From NCBI GenBank assembly GCA_002477625.1, contig DLQQ01000093.1:1-19854 (forward strand): 19,854 nucleotides of DNA. Reading direction: 5' to 3'. Every line of letters starts with the position of its first letter. The first letter of the stretch is position 1. The translations under genes were made by a program, and so were the position numbers. Below the pieces are notes generated by a model. The model ran no database searches. It had not been told where the DNA came from and saw only the letters and a list, made by a program, of their open reading frames with translations. Below are positions 1 to 7,304 of this stretch, one piece after another. This stretch comes from Candidatus Arcticimaribacter sp. UBA7428 (GTDB lineage Bacteria; Bacteroidota; Bacteroidia; Flavobacteriales; Flavobacteriaceae).

Positions 1-1039
1 CAAAGGGAAGGCTTGCCAACTGAAAATTATAGACTGCAATCTCATCATCAGCTGAAGTACCGTCTTCACTATTAAATTCTTGAACCAAAAGAGAACTTTC
101 ATTTAATTGAGCGATCTCAACAGCATCTGAATCTTCCCAAGAATCATTTTCAAAACGAACTTGAATAACACTATACGGAATTTCTGTGTCAGACATCCAG
201 CGCCACTCCCCTTCTTCGCTTGAAATCATCCCACCAGATCCATCGTAATACGCCAATAGATACGTGCCGTAACCTGAGAATAATAAGGTCAAGGTTGTAG
301 ACTGAGGACAATTCGGATCAAATTCTTGGGTCTCCTGATTATAACATCGGTCATAAAAATTTTCTGCAAGAAGGTAACATAGGCTGTTGATTTCGTTGTT
401 TTCTTCTGTATTTACTGTAAAACTGATCAATCTCCAGTCTTGTTGAATTTTGAAATGATTACTGTCCTCTGGAGCGTTGGGTTCTAATTTCTCTTCTTTA
501 TCACCCGTTAAAGAAATTGCAGAATCGGTTAAACAAGTTGCAGCTGTGTCCTGTCCCAGTTGGATACTAAAAGAAATATCTTCACCGCTAGCATCAATTA
601 CAATTTCAGATATTGTAGCAACAGATCCTTCAAGAGGAACCGCACCGCTCGATACATAATCTGCACCCATAAGAACCAAACGCTCGATCACAACTTCTGT
701 ATCGGACTCTTTAAAAATAAGATCGAACTTTCCTTTAAAGGTTTGATAACGCAACTCGGAAGAACCAGCAGCAGTATAGCTTATATTAAGTAAATAGGTG
801 TTGTTTTCAATAAATTCTATTTGTGTTACATCACAATTATTTGTTGCTGTAAACGTTTTGTTTGAAATGGATCCAGTGGGTCTTCTGAGTTTCCACTTAC
901 CAACAAGATCAATTTCTAATTCTTGTTGCAACTCCCTTATCTCGTCGACACTAAGGTGAGGATCTAAACCGGACCCAGATGATCCGCAGGAAGCTAAAAA
1001 CAAGGTTAGAGCGATTAAATAAAGGTTATGCAGTTTCAT
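1..1039 (-). CDS. Two-domain lipocalin-like lipoprotein, 3' end missing
   Basis: The reading frame is open from an ATG at 1039 down to the left edge, 346 codons with no stop, so the C-terminus lies outside the window. It starts MKLHNLYLIALTLFLASC, a lipoprotein signal with lipobox LASC (Cys18) followed by a Gly/Ser linker, so it is probably anchored in the envelope. Two parts each open with a Trp-centred strand: VGKWKLRR at about residue 47 and QQDWRLISF at about residue 200. The first then has a CDVTQIEFIENNTYLL stretch, the pattern of Bacteroidota lipocalin-like lipoproteins (Cys, hydrophobic strand, N-x-T-Y). The second includes GTYLLAYY and GEWRWM strands. This suggests two β-barrel-like domains in tandem. 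No catalytic motif is visible and the function is unknown. The frame and lipoprotein call are firm; the lipocalin-like assignment is by pattern only. Confidence 0.8.
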   Translation of the reverse strand, partial: MKLHNLYLIALTLFLASCGSSGSGLDPHLSVDEIRELQQELEIDLVGKWKLRRPTGSISNKTFTATNNCDVTQIEFIENNTYLLNISYTAAGSSELRYQTFKGKFDLIFKESDTEVVIERLVLMGADYVSSGAVPLEGSVATISEIVIDASGEDISFSIQLGQDTAATCLTDSAISLTGDKEEKLEPNAPEDSNHFKIQQDWRLISFTVNTEENNEINSLCYLLAENFYDRCYNQETQEFDPNCPQSTTLTLLFSGYGTYLLAYYDGSGGMISSEEGEWRWMSDTEIPYSVIQVRFENDSWEDSDAVEIAQLNESSLLVQEFNSEDGTSADDEIAVYNFQLASLPF

Positions 1040-1058
1040 AATGATTTATATAGTAATA

Positions 1059-1066
1059 CAAATATA
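1059..1066 (-). promoter_or_regulatory. Promoter -7 element upstream of the lipocalin-like lipoprotein
   Basis: On the minus strand this reads TATATTTG, a perfect match to the Bacteroidota -7 consensus TAnnTTTG, about 20 nt upstream of the ATG. No TTG lies at the right distance for a -33 element, so the call rests on one box. It suggests the lipoprotein gene can be transcribed separately from the isomerase-like gene behind it. Confidence 0.45.
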
Positions 1067-1103
1067 AGAAACTTTAGACTGAACTTATTGCCTAGAATAT
1101 ACT

Positions 1104-1988
1104 TTAAACATCACAAATTAAAATAGATTCTTTTAAGGATTCTAATGGGTTTTCATTTTTCGGGATAAATTCCTGAGCAACAACTCCTTCATAACCAGAT
1201 GCTACAATTGCCTTCATTATTGCTGGATAAAATAATTCTTGGGTGTCATTAATTTCATTTCTTCCTGGAACTCCAGCGGTATGGTAATGTCCAAAATATT
1301 GGTGGTTATCGGTTATTGTTCTTATGATATCACCTTCCGAAATTTGCATGTGGTAGATGTCATAGAGTAATTTAAAATTAGGTGAATCGAGTCGCTTACA
1401 AAGCTCAATTCCCCAGGCAGAATTGTCGCACATATAATCGGGATGATCAACTTTAGAATTGAATAATTCCATTTGAATAACTACGCCTAATTTTTCTGCT
1501 AAAGGAAGGATCTGTTGTAAACCTTGAACACAATTCTGCAAACCAGTTTCGTCGTCCATTCCCCGCTTATTCCCACTGAAGCAGATAAGATTGGTAAATC
1601 CAGCTTCTGCTACAAGTTTGATGTTCTTGGTGTAATTTTCAATCAGCACCGGATGGTACTGAGGGTCATTGAATCCTTCGGTAAGGCTTATTTCTGCACC
1701 ATTACACATGGTCGAAACAAGCTTGTGTTTTTTTAGCGTATCCCATCCGCTTGGTCCTATTAAATCGATTCCCATCAAACCAAATTCTTTCGCTACTTCA
1801 CAAAGTTCCTCTAAACTAAGATCTGGATAACACCACTGGCATAAGGAATGATTGATATTGCCTTTCAATTGATTCGATACTTCTTGCGCATCAAGTTTGG
1901 TGAATCCTGAGCCAATGAAAGCTGTTGTTGCTCCAACAGCAAGTGTTTTAATAAGATCGCGTCTTTGTATTTTGTTTTCATTTTTCAT
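1104..1988 (-). CDS. Hydroxypyruvate isomerase-like TIM-barrel protein with Tat signal
   Basis: A 294-residue protein of the xylose-isomerase-like / AP endonuclease 2 TIM-barrel superfamily. The N-terminus has a twin-arginine signal (QRRDLIK at residues 8-14, then a hydrophobic stretch to about residue 27), so it should be exported folded. Motifs match hydroxypyruvate isomerases: QMELFN (Glu174), LLYDIYHMQISEGD (Asp210, His213), GHYHTAGVPGRNE (His236) and AQEF (Glu273). The Glu-Asp-His-Glu set is the usual divalent-metal site. Known cytosolic Hyi converts hydroxypyruvate and tartronate semialdehyde, but exported Bacteroidota relatives have mostly unknown substrates, so keto-sugar isomerisation or epimerisation is equally possible. 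It lies 27 nt behind the short-chain dehydrogenase on the same strand, probably in one transcript with it and the Gfo/Idh/MocA gene. Fold and export are well supported; the exact reaction is not. Confidence 0.85.
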   Translation of the reverse strand: MKNENKIQRRDLIKTLAVGATTAFIGSGFTKLDAQEVSNQLKGNINHSLCQWCYPDLSLEELCEVAKEFGLMGIDLIGPSGWDTLKKHKLVSTMCNGAEISLTEGFNDPQYHPVLIENYTKNIKLVAEAGFTNLICFSGNKRGMDDETGLQNCVQGLQQILPLAEKLGVVIQMELFNSKVDHPDYMCDNSAWGIELCKRLDSPNFKLLYDIYHMQISEGDIIRTITDNHQYFGHYHTAGVPGRNEINDTQELFYPAIMKAIVASGYEGVVAQEFIPKNENPLESLKESILICDV

Positions 1989-2015
1989 AGTGATTATGAT
2001 TTAGGGTTATCAATA

Positions 2016-2801
2016 TTAACGCACATTCGAACGTATTACGATTGCGTGCAGTAATTTTTGGGAGAATCGCTTGACAAAAACACCTAGCTTTTCTTTCTTT
2101 CCGAAAGACACTTCCCATTTTTTATTACGGATTGCTCGAATCATTTTTCTACAAAAGAAAGCAACTTCAAGTCCATTCTTTGTTCCAGGATCATCATGAT
2201 TCAAGCGCGCTCCAGTTCCCGTTAGCGCATTGATTGTAACGTTGGTTTGGACAAAGCCCGGACATATCAACGTGACATCAACATTATCTTTTTGGTGTTC
2301 CATACGCAATACATCAAAAAAGCCATGTAACGCATGTTTTGCTCCACAATATCCAGAACGGAAGGGAGAACCAAATTTCCCCATTACACTGGTCACCACT
2401 GCAAAATGACCCTTTTTTCGCTCAATAAAATAAGGCAACAACGCTTTGGTTAGTGCTACGGTTCCCACATAATTAATATCCATCAATTCTTGATATACTT
2501 CAATTTTAGTATCGGCAATAAGGGATCGTTGACTCACCCCTCCATTATTGATTAAGAGGTCAATGGAGCCATAGACCGCAAGTGCTTTTTCGACATACTG
2601 TGGCATTGAATTAAAATCCTTCAAATCTAAAGGCAAAACAGTGATGTTTTCTGGATGCTCACAAGAGCTTTTAACCTCTTGCAATACCTTTTCACGCCGT
2701 GCCGATAAAATAAGTAGAGCTCCTTCTTTAGCATATTGTTTTGCCAATTCTGCTCCAATTCCAGAAGATGCTCCGGTAATCCATATTACGTTGTTCTTCA
2801 T
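2016..2801 (-). CDS. Short-chain dehydrogenase/reductase (SDR)
   Basis: A 261-residue classical SDR, the usual length. The Rossmann motif ITGASSGIG is at residues 8-16, the NNGG structural motif near residue 85, and the catalytic tetrad is Asn110, Ser138, Tyr151 and Lys155 (in YCGAK). There is no signal peptide, so it is cytosolic and uses NAD(P)(H) on an alcohol or ketone that the sequence does not identify. The basic residues SARRE after the second β-strand hint at NADP(H) preference, an inference only. Its start is 10 nt behind the stop of the Gfo/Idh/MocA gene, which implies co-transcription. Its two neighbours are exported, so it would act on a different side of the membrane. The basic tail (about the last 35 residues) is longer than the core fold needs and may contact membrane or nucleotide. 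Confidence 0.9.
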   Translation of the reverse strand: MKNNVIWITGASSGIGAELAKQYAKEGALLILSARREKVLQEVKSSCEHPENITVLPLDLKDFNSMPQYVEKALAVYGSIDLLINNGGVSQRSLIADTKIEVYQELMDINYVGTVALTKALLPYFIERKKGHFAVVTSVMGKFGSPFRSGYCGAKHALHGFFDVLRMEHQKDNVDVTLICPGFVQTNVTINALTGTGARLNHDDPGTKNGLEVAFFCRKMIRAIRNKKWEVSFGKKEKLGVFVKRFSQKLLHAIVIRSNVR

Positions 2802-2811
2802 TTATTTTTTT

Positions 2812-4263
2812 CTATAGTTCCCACCCTTTGCGATATTCTCGACCGACAAACTGGTTGGCATCTTTTAAATTTGTTATTTTCATTTGAGATCCGTCCCACA
2901 GTAGTTTTTTGCGCCCGTAGTATTCCATATCCCGATTACTTCCTTTTCGAAGTAAATAGCTCCGAATAGCAATATTACCCATCAACACCGTTTCGCTAAG
3001 CGGCCCTGAATAATCGAATGAAGAAGTCAATGCTTTGTGTTCATCGCTATTGAATCCGGCTTTTATGGCATCGATCCATTGTCTTTGGTGTCCAAATTCA
3101 AGTTCTTTGCTTTTTGGCTGTTTAAAGCTTAGGGTTTCTTCTCCTTTTCTAAATAATTTTGGATATTGACCATAGACACCCGTACTGATGATTCCGTGTT
3201 CTCCAATCATCAAGACACCGTTACCCCCACCAGGTTCTCCAATGTCTTCCGTAGATGGAATTAGATCCGGATGTGGAGGACGAATTCCTCCATCGGTCCA
3301 AGTCATCACTATAGGGGTTTGGTTCTTTTCGGTTGCGTCAAAATTAAGGGTTACCAAAGATGAAGGTGGACATCCTTCTGGCAAATGCTCTGCTACCCAC
3401 ATTTGTGTGTAGACACTTCCGACACTGCATTCTACTGCGGTTGGGTAGTGCAGTCCAAGTGCACGAAAAGGAATATCAATTAAGTGGCAGCCCATATCGC
3501 CTAATGCTCCAGTTCCATATTCCCACCAGCCGCGCCAGTTGAATGGATGCAAAGAAGAACTATAAGGCGTTTCCGATGCAGGACCTAACCATTGATCCCA
3601 AGCGAGGTTACCCGGCTTGTTCTGCGGATCGGGTTGTGGTTTGGGAATCCCCTGAGGCCAGACCGGTCGGTTGGTCCATACTTTTACTTCAGAAACCTTT
3701 CCGATGAGTCCCGCATTTACCCATTCTTGAACTTGAACTTGAGCTGGATTTGAAGCCCCTTGGTTTCCCATCTGACTTACCATCTTGTTTGCGCGAGCAG
3801 TTTCAGTGAGTAAACGTGCTTCTTTGATGTTGTGCGTGAGGGGTTTTTGAACATATACATGAATTCCGCGGTTCATAGCTTCCATAGCAATTACTCCGTG
3901 GGTGTGATCGGGAGTTGAAACTGTTATGGCATCAAGGTCTTTTTCCGTGTCTAGTAGTTTTCTGAAATCAGTATAAAAGTTTGCTTTGGGAAAATCTTTG
4001 ATGGTGTCTAAAACACCATGTGTTCCGCTAGGATCGATATCACACAAGGCAACAACACGTTCACGCCCTTGAACTGAAGCATTGATAATATCACTTCTTC
4101 CTTTTCCGCCTACTCCAATTCCAGCAATACTCAAACGGTCGCTAGGAGCAAGATATCCTGATCCTCCAAGTACATGTCTTGGAACAATCATTATAGAGGA
4201 AGCAAGAAGTCCTTTTTTCAAGAAACTTCTTCTTGAATTGGATTTGAGTTTTTTTGATTTCAT
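2812..4263 (-). CDS. Tat-exported Gfo/Idh/MocA family oxidoreductase
   Basis: A 483-residue dehydrogenase of the Gfo/Idh/MocA superfamily. It has a twin-arginine signal, SRRSFLKKGLLASS at residues 10-23. The dinucleotide-binding loop GIGVGGKG is at 48-55. The usual EKP motif appears as QKPLTH (Gln139-Lys140-Pro141), as in a secreted subgroup of the family. A C-terminal-domain signature GDMGCHLID has the conserved His260. Family members oxidise or reduce sugars, inositols or glycosides with tightly held NAD(P); the Tat route fits export after the cofactor is bound in the cytoplasm, as known for glucose-fructose oxidoreductase. The gene starts 50 nt behind the PNPOx-like gene and precedes the SDR by 10 nt. 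The substrate is unknown. A GH109-type glycosidase is an alternative for this fold but is not specifically supported. Confidence 0.88.
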   Translation of the reverse strand: MKSKKLKSNSRRSFLKKGLLASSIMIVPRHVLGGSGYLAPSDRLSIAGIGVGGKGRSDIINASVQGRERVVALCDIDPSGTHGVLDTIKDFPKANFYTDFRKLLDTEKDLDAITVSTPDHTHGVIAMEAMNRGIHVYVQKPLTHNIKEARLLTETARANKMVSQMGNQGASNPAQVQVQEWVNAGLIGKVSEVKVWTNRPVWPQGIPKPQPDPQNKPGNLAWDQWLGPASETPYSSSLHPFNWRGWWEYGTGALGDMGCHLIDIPFRALGLHYPTAVECSVGSVYTQMWVAEHLPEGCPPSSLVTLNFDATEKNQTPIVMTWTDGGIRPPHPDLIPSTEDIGEPGGGNGVLMIGEHGIISTGVYGQYPKLFRKGEETLSFKQPKSKELEFGHQRQWIDAIKAGFNSDEHKALTSSFDYSGPLSETVLMGNIAIRSYLLRKGSNRDMEYYGRKKLLWDGSQMKITNLKDANQFVGREYRKGWEL

Positions 4264-4313
4264 AAGACTATTTTTAAAATTAAAAATTACAAAAAATAAT
4301 CTAACAAATGGCT

Positions 4314-4850
4314 TTAGGGTGTTCTAAATTCGCCTATCCAGCTTTCCTTTACTTTTTTGAACAACGCACGAATATGAACGGGGCGTCTCAATTCGAGATA
4401 ATCAAGTTGTGTAGCCCGGAAAACAAGTTTCATGAAATGGTGTTCTTCCTGCAGAAAAGAAGTAGAAGACACCGAGTCGATCCGACTCCCTGGAGCTAGT
4501 ACTGTTGTGTAATCTTTTTGCGAGGCCAATGCTTGTTCCCTAAACAATGTATCGTCTCGCTCTTTTAATACACATTGGGCTTGAATGCGAACTTGGGTCA
4601 GTTTTTCTGGATTATAAAAAAGAATTTCGACCGCTTCATTGTTATTTAAACTAGAAACTTTGCTCGAACGAGCATCTGTGTAAATTGTGAACTCCATTGA
4701 CTCTGGATTATAGTCCCTTAAAACAACGGTTCTTAATTCGGGTCGGGAATCACTGGTGGTACCTAAAACAAAAAAACGATAGGGGTGATTTCTTTGCGAA
4801 AGAGCGAGTTGCCATTCCCCCTTACAACGCTCGAGTAGTTCGTTCAACAT
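4314..4850 (-). CDS. Pyridoxamine 5'-phosphate oxidase-like flavin-binding protein
   Basis: The protein has the split-barrel FMN-binding look of the PNPOx-like family: HPYRFFVLGT, then RTVVLRDY, an FTIYTDARSSKV strand and VEILFYNPEKLTQVRIQ. The TDARSSKV segment corresponds to the phosphate-binding strand of PNPOx. I start it at the ATG at 4850, giving 178 residues. That ATG shares its A with the stop of the upstream DUF3089 gene (TAATG), a classic translational-coupling arrangement. The only upstream alternative is a GTG at 4877 that would overlap the previous gene by 28 nt. Members of this flavin-binding subgroup are poorly characterised, so true PdxH activity is not implied. The C-terminus (ELRRPVHIRALFKK) resembles the substrate-side end of the family. 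It is probably cytosolic, as no signal is present. Confidence 0.8.
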   Translation of the reverse strand: MLNELLERCKGEWQLALSQRNHPYRFFVLGTTSDSRPELRTVVLRDYNPESMEFTIYTDARSSKVSSLNNNEAVEILFYNPEKLTQVRIQAQCVLKERDDTLFREQALASQKDYTTVLAPGSRIDSVSSTSFLQEEHHFMKLVFRATQLDYLELRRPVHIRALFKKVKESWIGEFRTP

Positions 4851-5863
4851 TAGTTCGCTTTTTGAAGTTCCAACCACTTTTTTGCACGTAATTGGGCGTT
4901 TACTTCAATGTCTTTCCAAAATAAGTTTACATCGGCAAAATGGTAGCTTTTAATAAAAGAAAGGAAGAAACGTTTGGGAATACGTGGGACCGTAGACCAG
5001 ATTAACCCGTCAACAACTTCAATCCCGATTGCTTTATCATAAATTTCTCCATCAGAATTTAAGGTTCCTAAATGTTCGAATCTTGATGTTTTAACCCGTT
5101 CATCCCAAGTAATAGGATTTGTAGTCACCCCCCCTTTGTACCATTGTTCGTAAGTCTTAGGATACTTTTTTTTCTTATAGGTATTCCAGCTTACAAAACC
5201 ACCAATAGCCTCGGGTTGGAACATGGGCTGTATCGAACCCAATTCATTTTCTTTGACGCGAACTCCTGGCAAATAAGCTGCTACTAATTGATCTTGCAGG
5301 TCTTTACCATCAAAAAAATCTTTGATTAATTCTTTAGCCATAATACTTCCTTGACTATGACCGGCTATGATAATTCCCTTGCCTTTATTGTAATGCTCTA
5401 AGTAATACAAAAATGCCGCTGAAACATCCTGATAAGCAATTTTCCAAGAGGCTGGACCTTCCAAGTCGAATGGCTCTACATAGGTCTTGTAATGGGATTG
5501 TCGGTAAAAAGGAACGTATATATTTCCCGCCTTAGCCCAACTTGATGCTTGGAACTTTACAGATTTCGTAAGAACATTCTTTCGGATATCCTCCCGATTT
5601 AAATCAGCATTCCAAGAGTAGTCTTTTTTGTCTGTTAACAATGTAGGGTATACAAAAAATACATCTATGTCACTTTCAGATGACTTACCGCTTATTGACA
5701 CCAGCTCTTCTGGATATTGACCAGGGAGAACCGCCCAGGATTCGTTACTGGTATAATCAGGTGCCTCTGGGATTGGTGTTTCAGAAAAAGGGAGTGTTTT
5801 ATACATAGTCTTACAACTAAGCAACAACATCAAAGAGAATAAAAGTGATATTTTTGTGCGCAA
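4850..5863 (-). CDS. DUF3089 α/β-hydrolase lipoprotein, TTG start
   Basis: A 337-residue α/β-hydrolase of the DUF3089 type. The N-terminus RTKISLLFSLMLLLSC is a lipoprotein signal with the modified Cys17. The nucleophile elbow is GHSQGS (Ser170), and SYHFADVNLFW near the C-terminus supplies a likely catalytic His308. Family members are predicted lipases or esterases; the substrate is unknown. The start codon at 5863 is TTG, right after nine A residues. No ATG or GTG in frame would keep the signal peptide, since the next Met (residue 12) lies inside the hydrophobic core, so TTG is the best choice. Its stop overlaps the ATG of the PNPOx-like gene by one base. It heads the minus-strand gene run and faces sodC across a 148-bp divergent gap. 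Confidence 0.85.
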   Translation of the reverse strand: MRTKISLLFSLMLLLSCKTMYKTLPFSETPIPEAPDYTSNESWAVLPGQYPEELVSISGKSSESDIDVFFVYPTLLTDKKDYSWNADLNREDIRKNVLTKSVKFQASSWAKAGNIYVPFYRQSHYKTYVEPFDLEGPASWKIAYQDVSAAFLYYLEHYNKGKGIIIAGHSQGSIMAKELIKDFFDGKDLQDQLVAAYLPGVRVKENELGSIQPMFQPEAIGGFVSWNTYKKKKYPKTYEQWYKGGVTTNPITWDERVKTSRFEHLGTLNSDGEIYDKAIGIEVVDGLIWSTVPRIPKRFFLSFIKSYHFADVNLFWKDIEVNAQLRAKKWLELQKAN

Positions 5864-5873
5864 TTTTTTTTTG

Positions 5874-5881
5874 TAAATATA
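5874..5881 (-). promoter_or_regulatory. Possible -7 element for the DUF3089 gene
   Basis: The minus strand reads TATATTTA, 7 of 8 matches to TAnnTTTG, ending 10 nt before the TTG start. No -33 TTG is visible at a normal distance. If used, transcription would begin almost at the start codon, giving a very short leader within the A-tract. Confidence 0.3.
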
Positions 5882-5982
5882 GTGTTTTTGAGTTTTATAC
5901 GTTTTCTTGTAAAATTATAAACCGATCTTAAAATTAAAAACAGATAAATGCCTTTTACAAAGGACAGGTATTCATTTTTTTC

Positions 5983-5990
5983 TAACTTTA
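5983..5990 (+). promoter_or_regulatory. sodC: Possible -7 element for sodC
   Basis: TAACTTTA matches the -7 consensus TAnnTTTG at 7 of 8 positions and lies 21 nt before the sodC ATG, a sensible leader length. The -33 region lacks a clear TTG, so this is weak. Confidence 0.3.
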
Positions 5991-6011
5991 TTCCGAAAAA
6001 TAAAACACATT

Positions 6012-6749
6012 ATGAAAATCACATCCATCCTTTTCGCCAGTGTATTAACTGCTTCTTTATTGGTTTCTTGTGAAACAAAACCAAAAAAAGAAAAGCACGC
6101 TGAAGTTTCTATTGAAATGAAAAAAATCAATGATACCCTTCTTCGAGCAACCGTCACAACAATTACTGATAAAAATGGAGTTTTAAATGAAGATGTTCAA
6201 GTAATTGAAGGAGCTCCTGGAGAAGTCAAAGCAAAAGTAGAAGCTCATAAAAGCACTGTTTTACACGACAAGCCGCATCAAATGCACCAAAAAACAGAAA
6301 AGAAACTCAAATTTTCTCTGGAGGCTAAAAGTGGAAGCACAGCCTCTGGGATGGTTTTTTTAACTGAGAAAGACGGCCAAGTTACCCTAGAAGCACACAT
6401 CAACGGATTGGACTCAGGTGTTCATGCCATCCATATTCACGAAAAAGCAGATTGTAGTTCAGTAGACGGAAAGTCAGCTGGTGGACACTGGAATCCAACC
6501 TTTCAACCCCACGGTGCTTGGGGAGACGCTGCCGGATACCACCGTGGCGATATCGGTAACTTTACTGCTGATGATAGCGGCCATGGTATGATCACATTCA
6601 GCACAGATCAGTGGTGTATTGGTTGTGATGATGCAGATAAAAACCTTGTAGGTAGAGCCATTATCGTACACCAGGGAGCCGATGACCTAACTTCTCAGCC
6701 CTCTGGAGCTGCAGGTGTACGAGTAAGCTGTGCCGGTATTATTGAATAG
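6012..6749 (+). CDS. sodC: Cu/Zn superoxide dismutase lipoprotein
   Basis: A 245-residue protein whose last 145 residues form a Cu/Zn superoxide dismutase, which converts superoxide to hydrogen peroxide and oxygen outside the cytoplasm. The signal ends in lipobox LVSC (Cys20), so it should be a lipid-anchored envelope enzyme. Expected metal ligands are all present: HIH (His141, His143) and His220 for copper, bridging His159, and His167, His177 (GYHRGDIGNF) and Asp180 for zinc. Cys148 and Cys240 give the conserved disulfide. Two features are not part of the minimal fold: a charged extension of about 80 residues (roughly 21-100, rich in Lys, Glu and His) between anchor and domain, and an extra CxxC (WCIGC, Cys202/Cys205) before the last copper ligand. 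It faces the DUF3089 gene divergently and precedes the sigma factor gene by 59 nt. Confidence 0.95.
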   Translation: MKITSILFASVLTASLLVSCETKPKKEKHAEVSIEMKKINDTLLRATVTTITDKNGVLNEDVQVIEGAPGEVKAKVEAHKSTVLHDKPHQMHQKTEKKLKFSLEAKSGSTASGMVFLTEKDGQVTLEAHINGLDSGVHAIHIHEKADCSSVDGKSAGGHWNPTFQPHGAWGDAAGYHRGDIGNFTADDSGHGMITFSTDQWCIGCDDADKNLVGRAIIVHQGADDLTSQPSGAAGVRVSCAGIIE

Positions 6750-6755
6750 AAATTG

Positions 6756-6782
6756 TGTTTTTTTGTAACAAAAACATTTTTT
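6756..6782 (+). terminator. Weak AT-rich hairpin with T-run after sodC
   Basis: TTTTTG at 6760-6765 can pair with CAAAAA at 6769-6774 around a 3-nt loop, and the arm is followed by T-rich sequence (6777-6782). It sits between the sodC stop and the sigma factor start. The stem is nearly all A:T, so termination would be inefficient at best. Confidence 0.25.
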
Positions 6783-6808
6783 GTCCCACTAATTAGAATA
6801 ACAAGTAC

Positions 6809-7297
6809 ATGCGTTTGAGTGAAAATGATTTTTTGGAGTTGCTTAAGGAGCATCAAAACATCATTCACAAAATTTGTCGCATTTATACTTATGATGATGC
6901 AAGTCAGAAAGATCTCTTTCAAGAGATCAGTATTCAATTGTGGAAGTCATTCCCTAGTTTCGCTGGGAAATCTAAGTTTACCACTTGGATGTATCGCGTA
7001 GGGTTGAATACTACAATCACACTTTATCGGAAAAACAAAAAAACGATTCTAAGTGAAGATATATCGATGCTTCCAGAATTGAAAGCGTATGAAGAATATG
7101 ACGACACCAAAGAAATTCAAATTCGGTGGCTTTATGAAAAAATAGAAACCTTTTCTGAAATAGAAAAGGCGTTGATCTTATTGTATTTGGAAGATAAAAA
7201 ATATGCTGAAATTGCTGAAACCCTCGGGATATCAGAAGTAAATGCACGTGTAAAAATTAGCCGACTCAAAAGAAAATTAAAAACAATGCTGAAGTAA
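6809..7297 (+). CDS. RNA polymerase sigma factor, ECF type
   Basis: A 162-residue sigma-70 family protein with only regions 2 and 4, the length expected of an ECF factor. Region 2 spans about residues 10-75: DLFQEISIQLWKSF is the core-binding and -10 recognition helix, followed by KFTTWMYRVGLNTTI. Region 4 spans about 110-160, with LYLEDKKYAEIAETLGIS and NARVKISRLKRKLK forming the -35 recognition helix-turn-helix. The gene ends 7 nt before a membrane protein gene on the same strand, a common sigma/partner arrangement in Bacteroidota. Its target genes cannot be inferred here. It follows sodC by 59 nt, so read-through from sodC is possible. Confidence 0.9.
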   Translation: MRLSENDFLELLKEHQNIIHKICRIYTYDDASQKDLFQEISIQLWKSFPSFAGKSKFTTWMYRVGLNTTITLYRKNKKTILSEDISMLPELKAYEEYDDTKEIQIRWLYEKIETFSEIEKALILLYLEDKKYAEIAETLGISEVNARVKISRLKRKLKTMLK

Positions 7298-7304
7298 TAA
7301 AGCT

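Noticed and set aside
3188..3542. Plus-strand open frames opposite the Gfo/Idh/MocA gene
   Set aside because: They are shadows of the minus-strand gene, with no start signal and no recognisable motif.
4851..4877. Upstream GTG start for the PNPOx-like protein
   Set aside because: It would overlap the DUF3089 gene by 28 nt, while the ATG at 4850 forms a one-base TAATG overlap and matches where such proteins usually begin.
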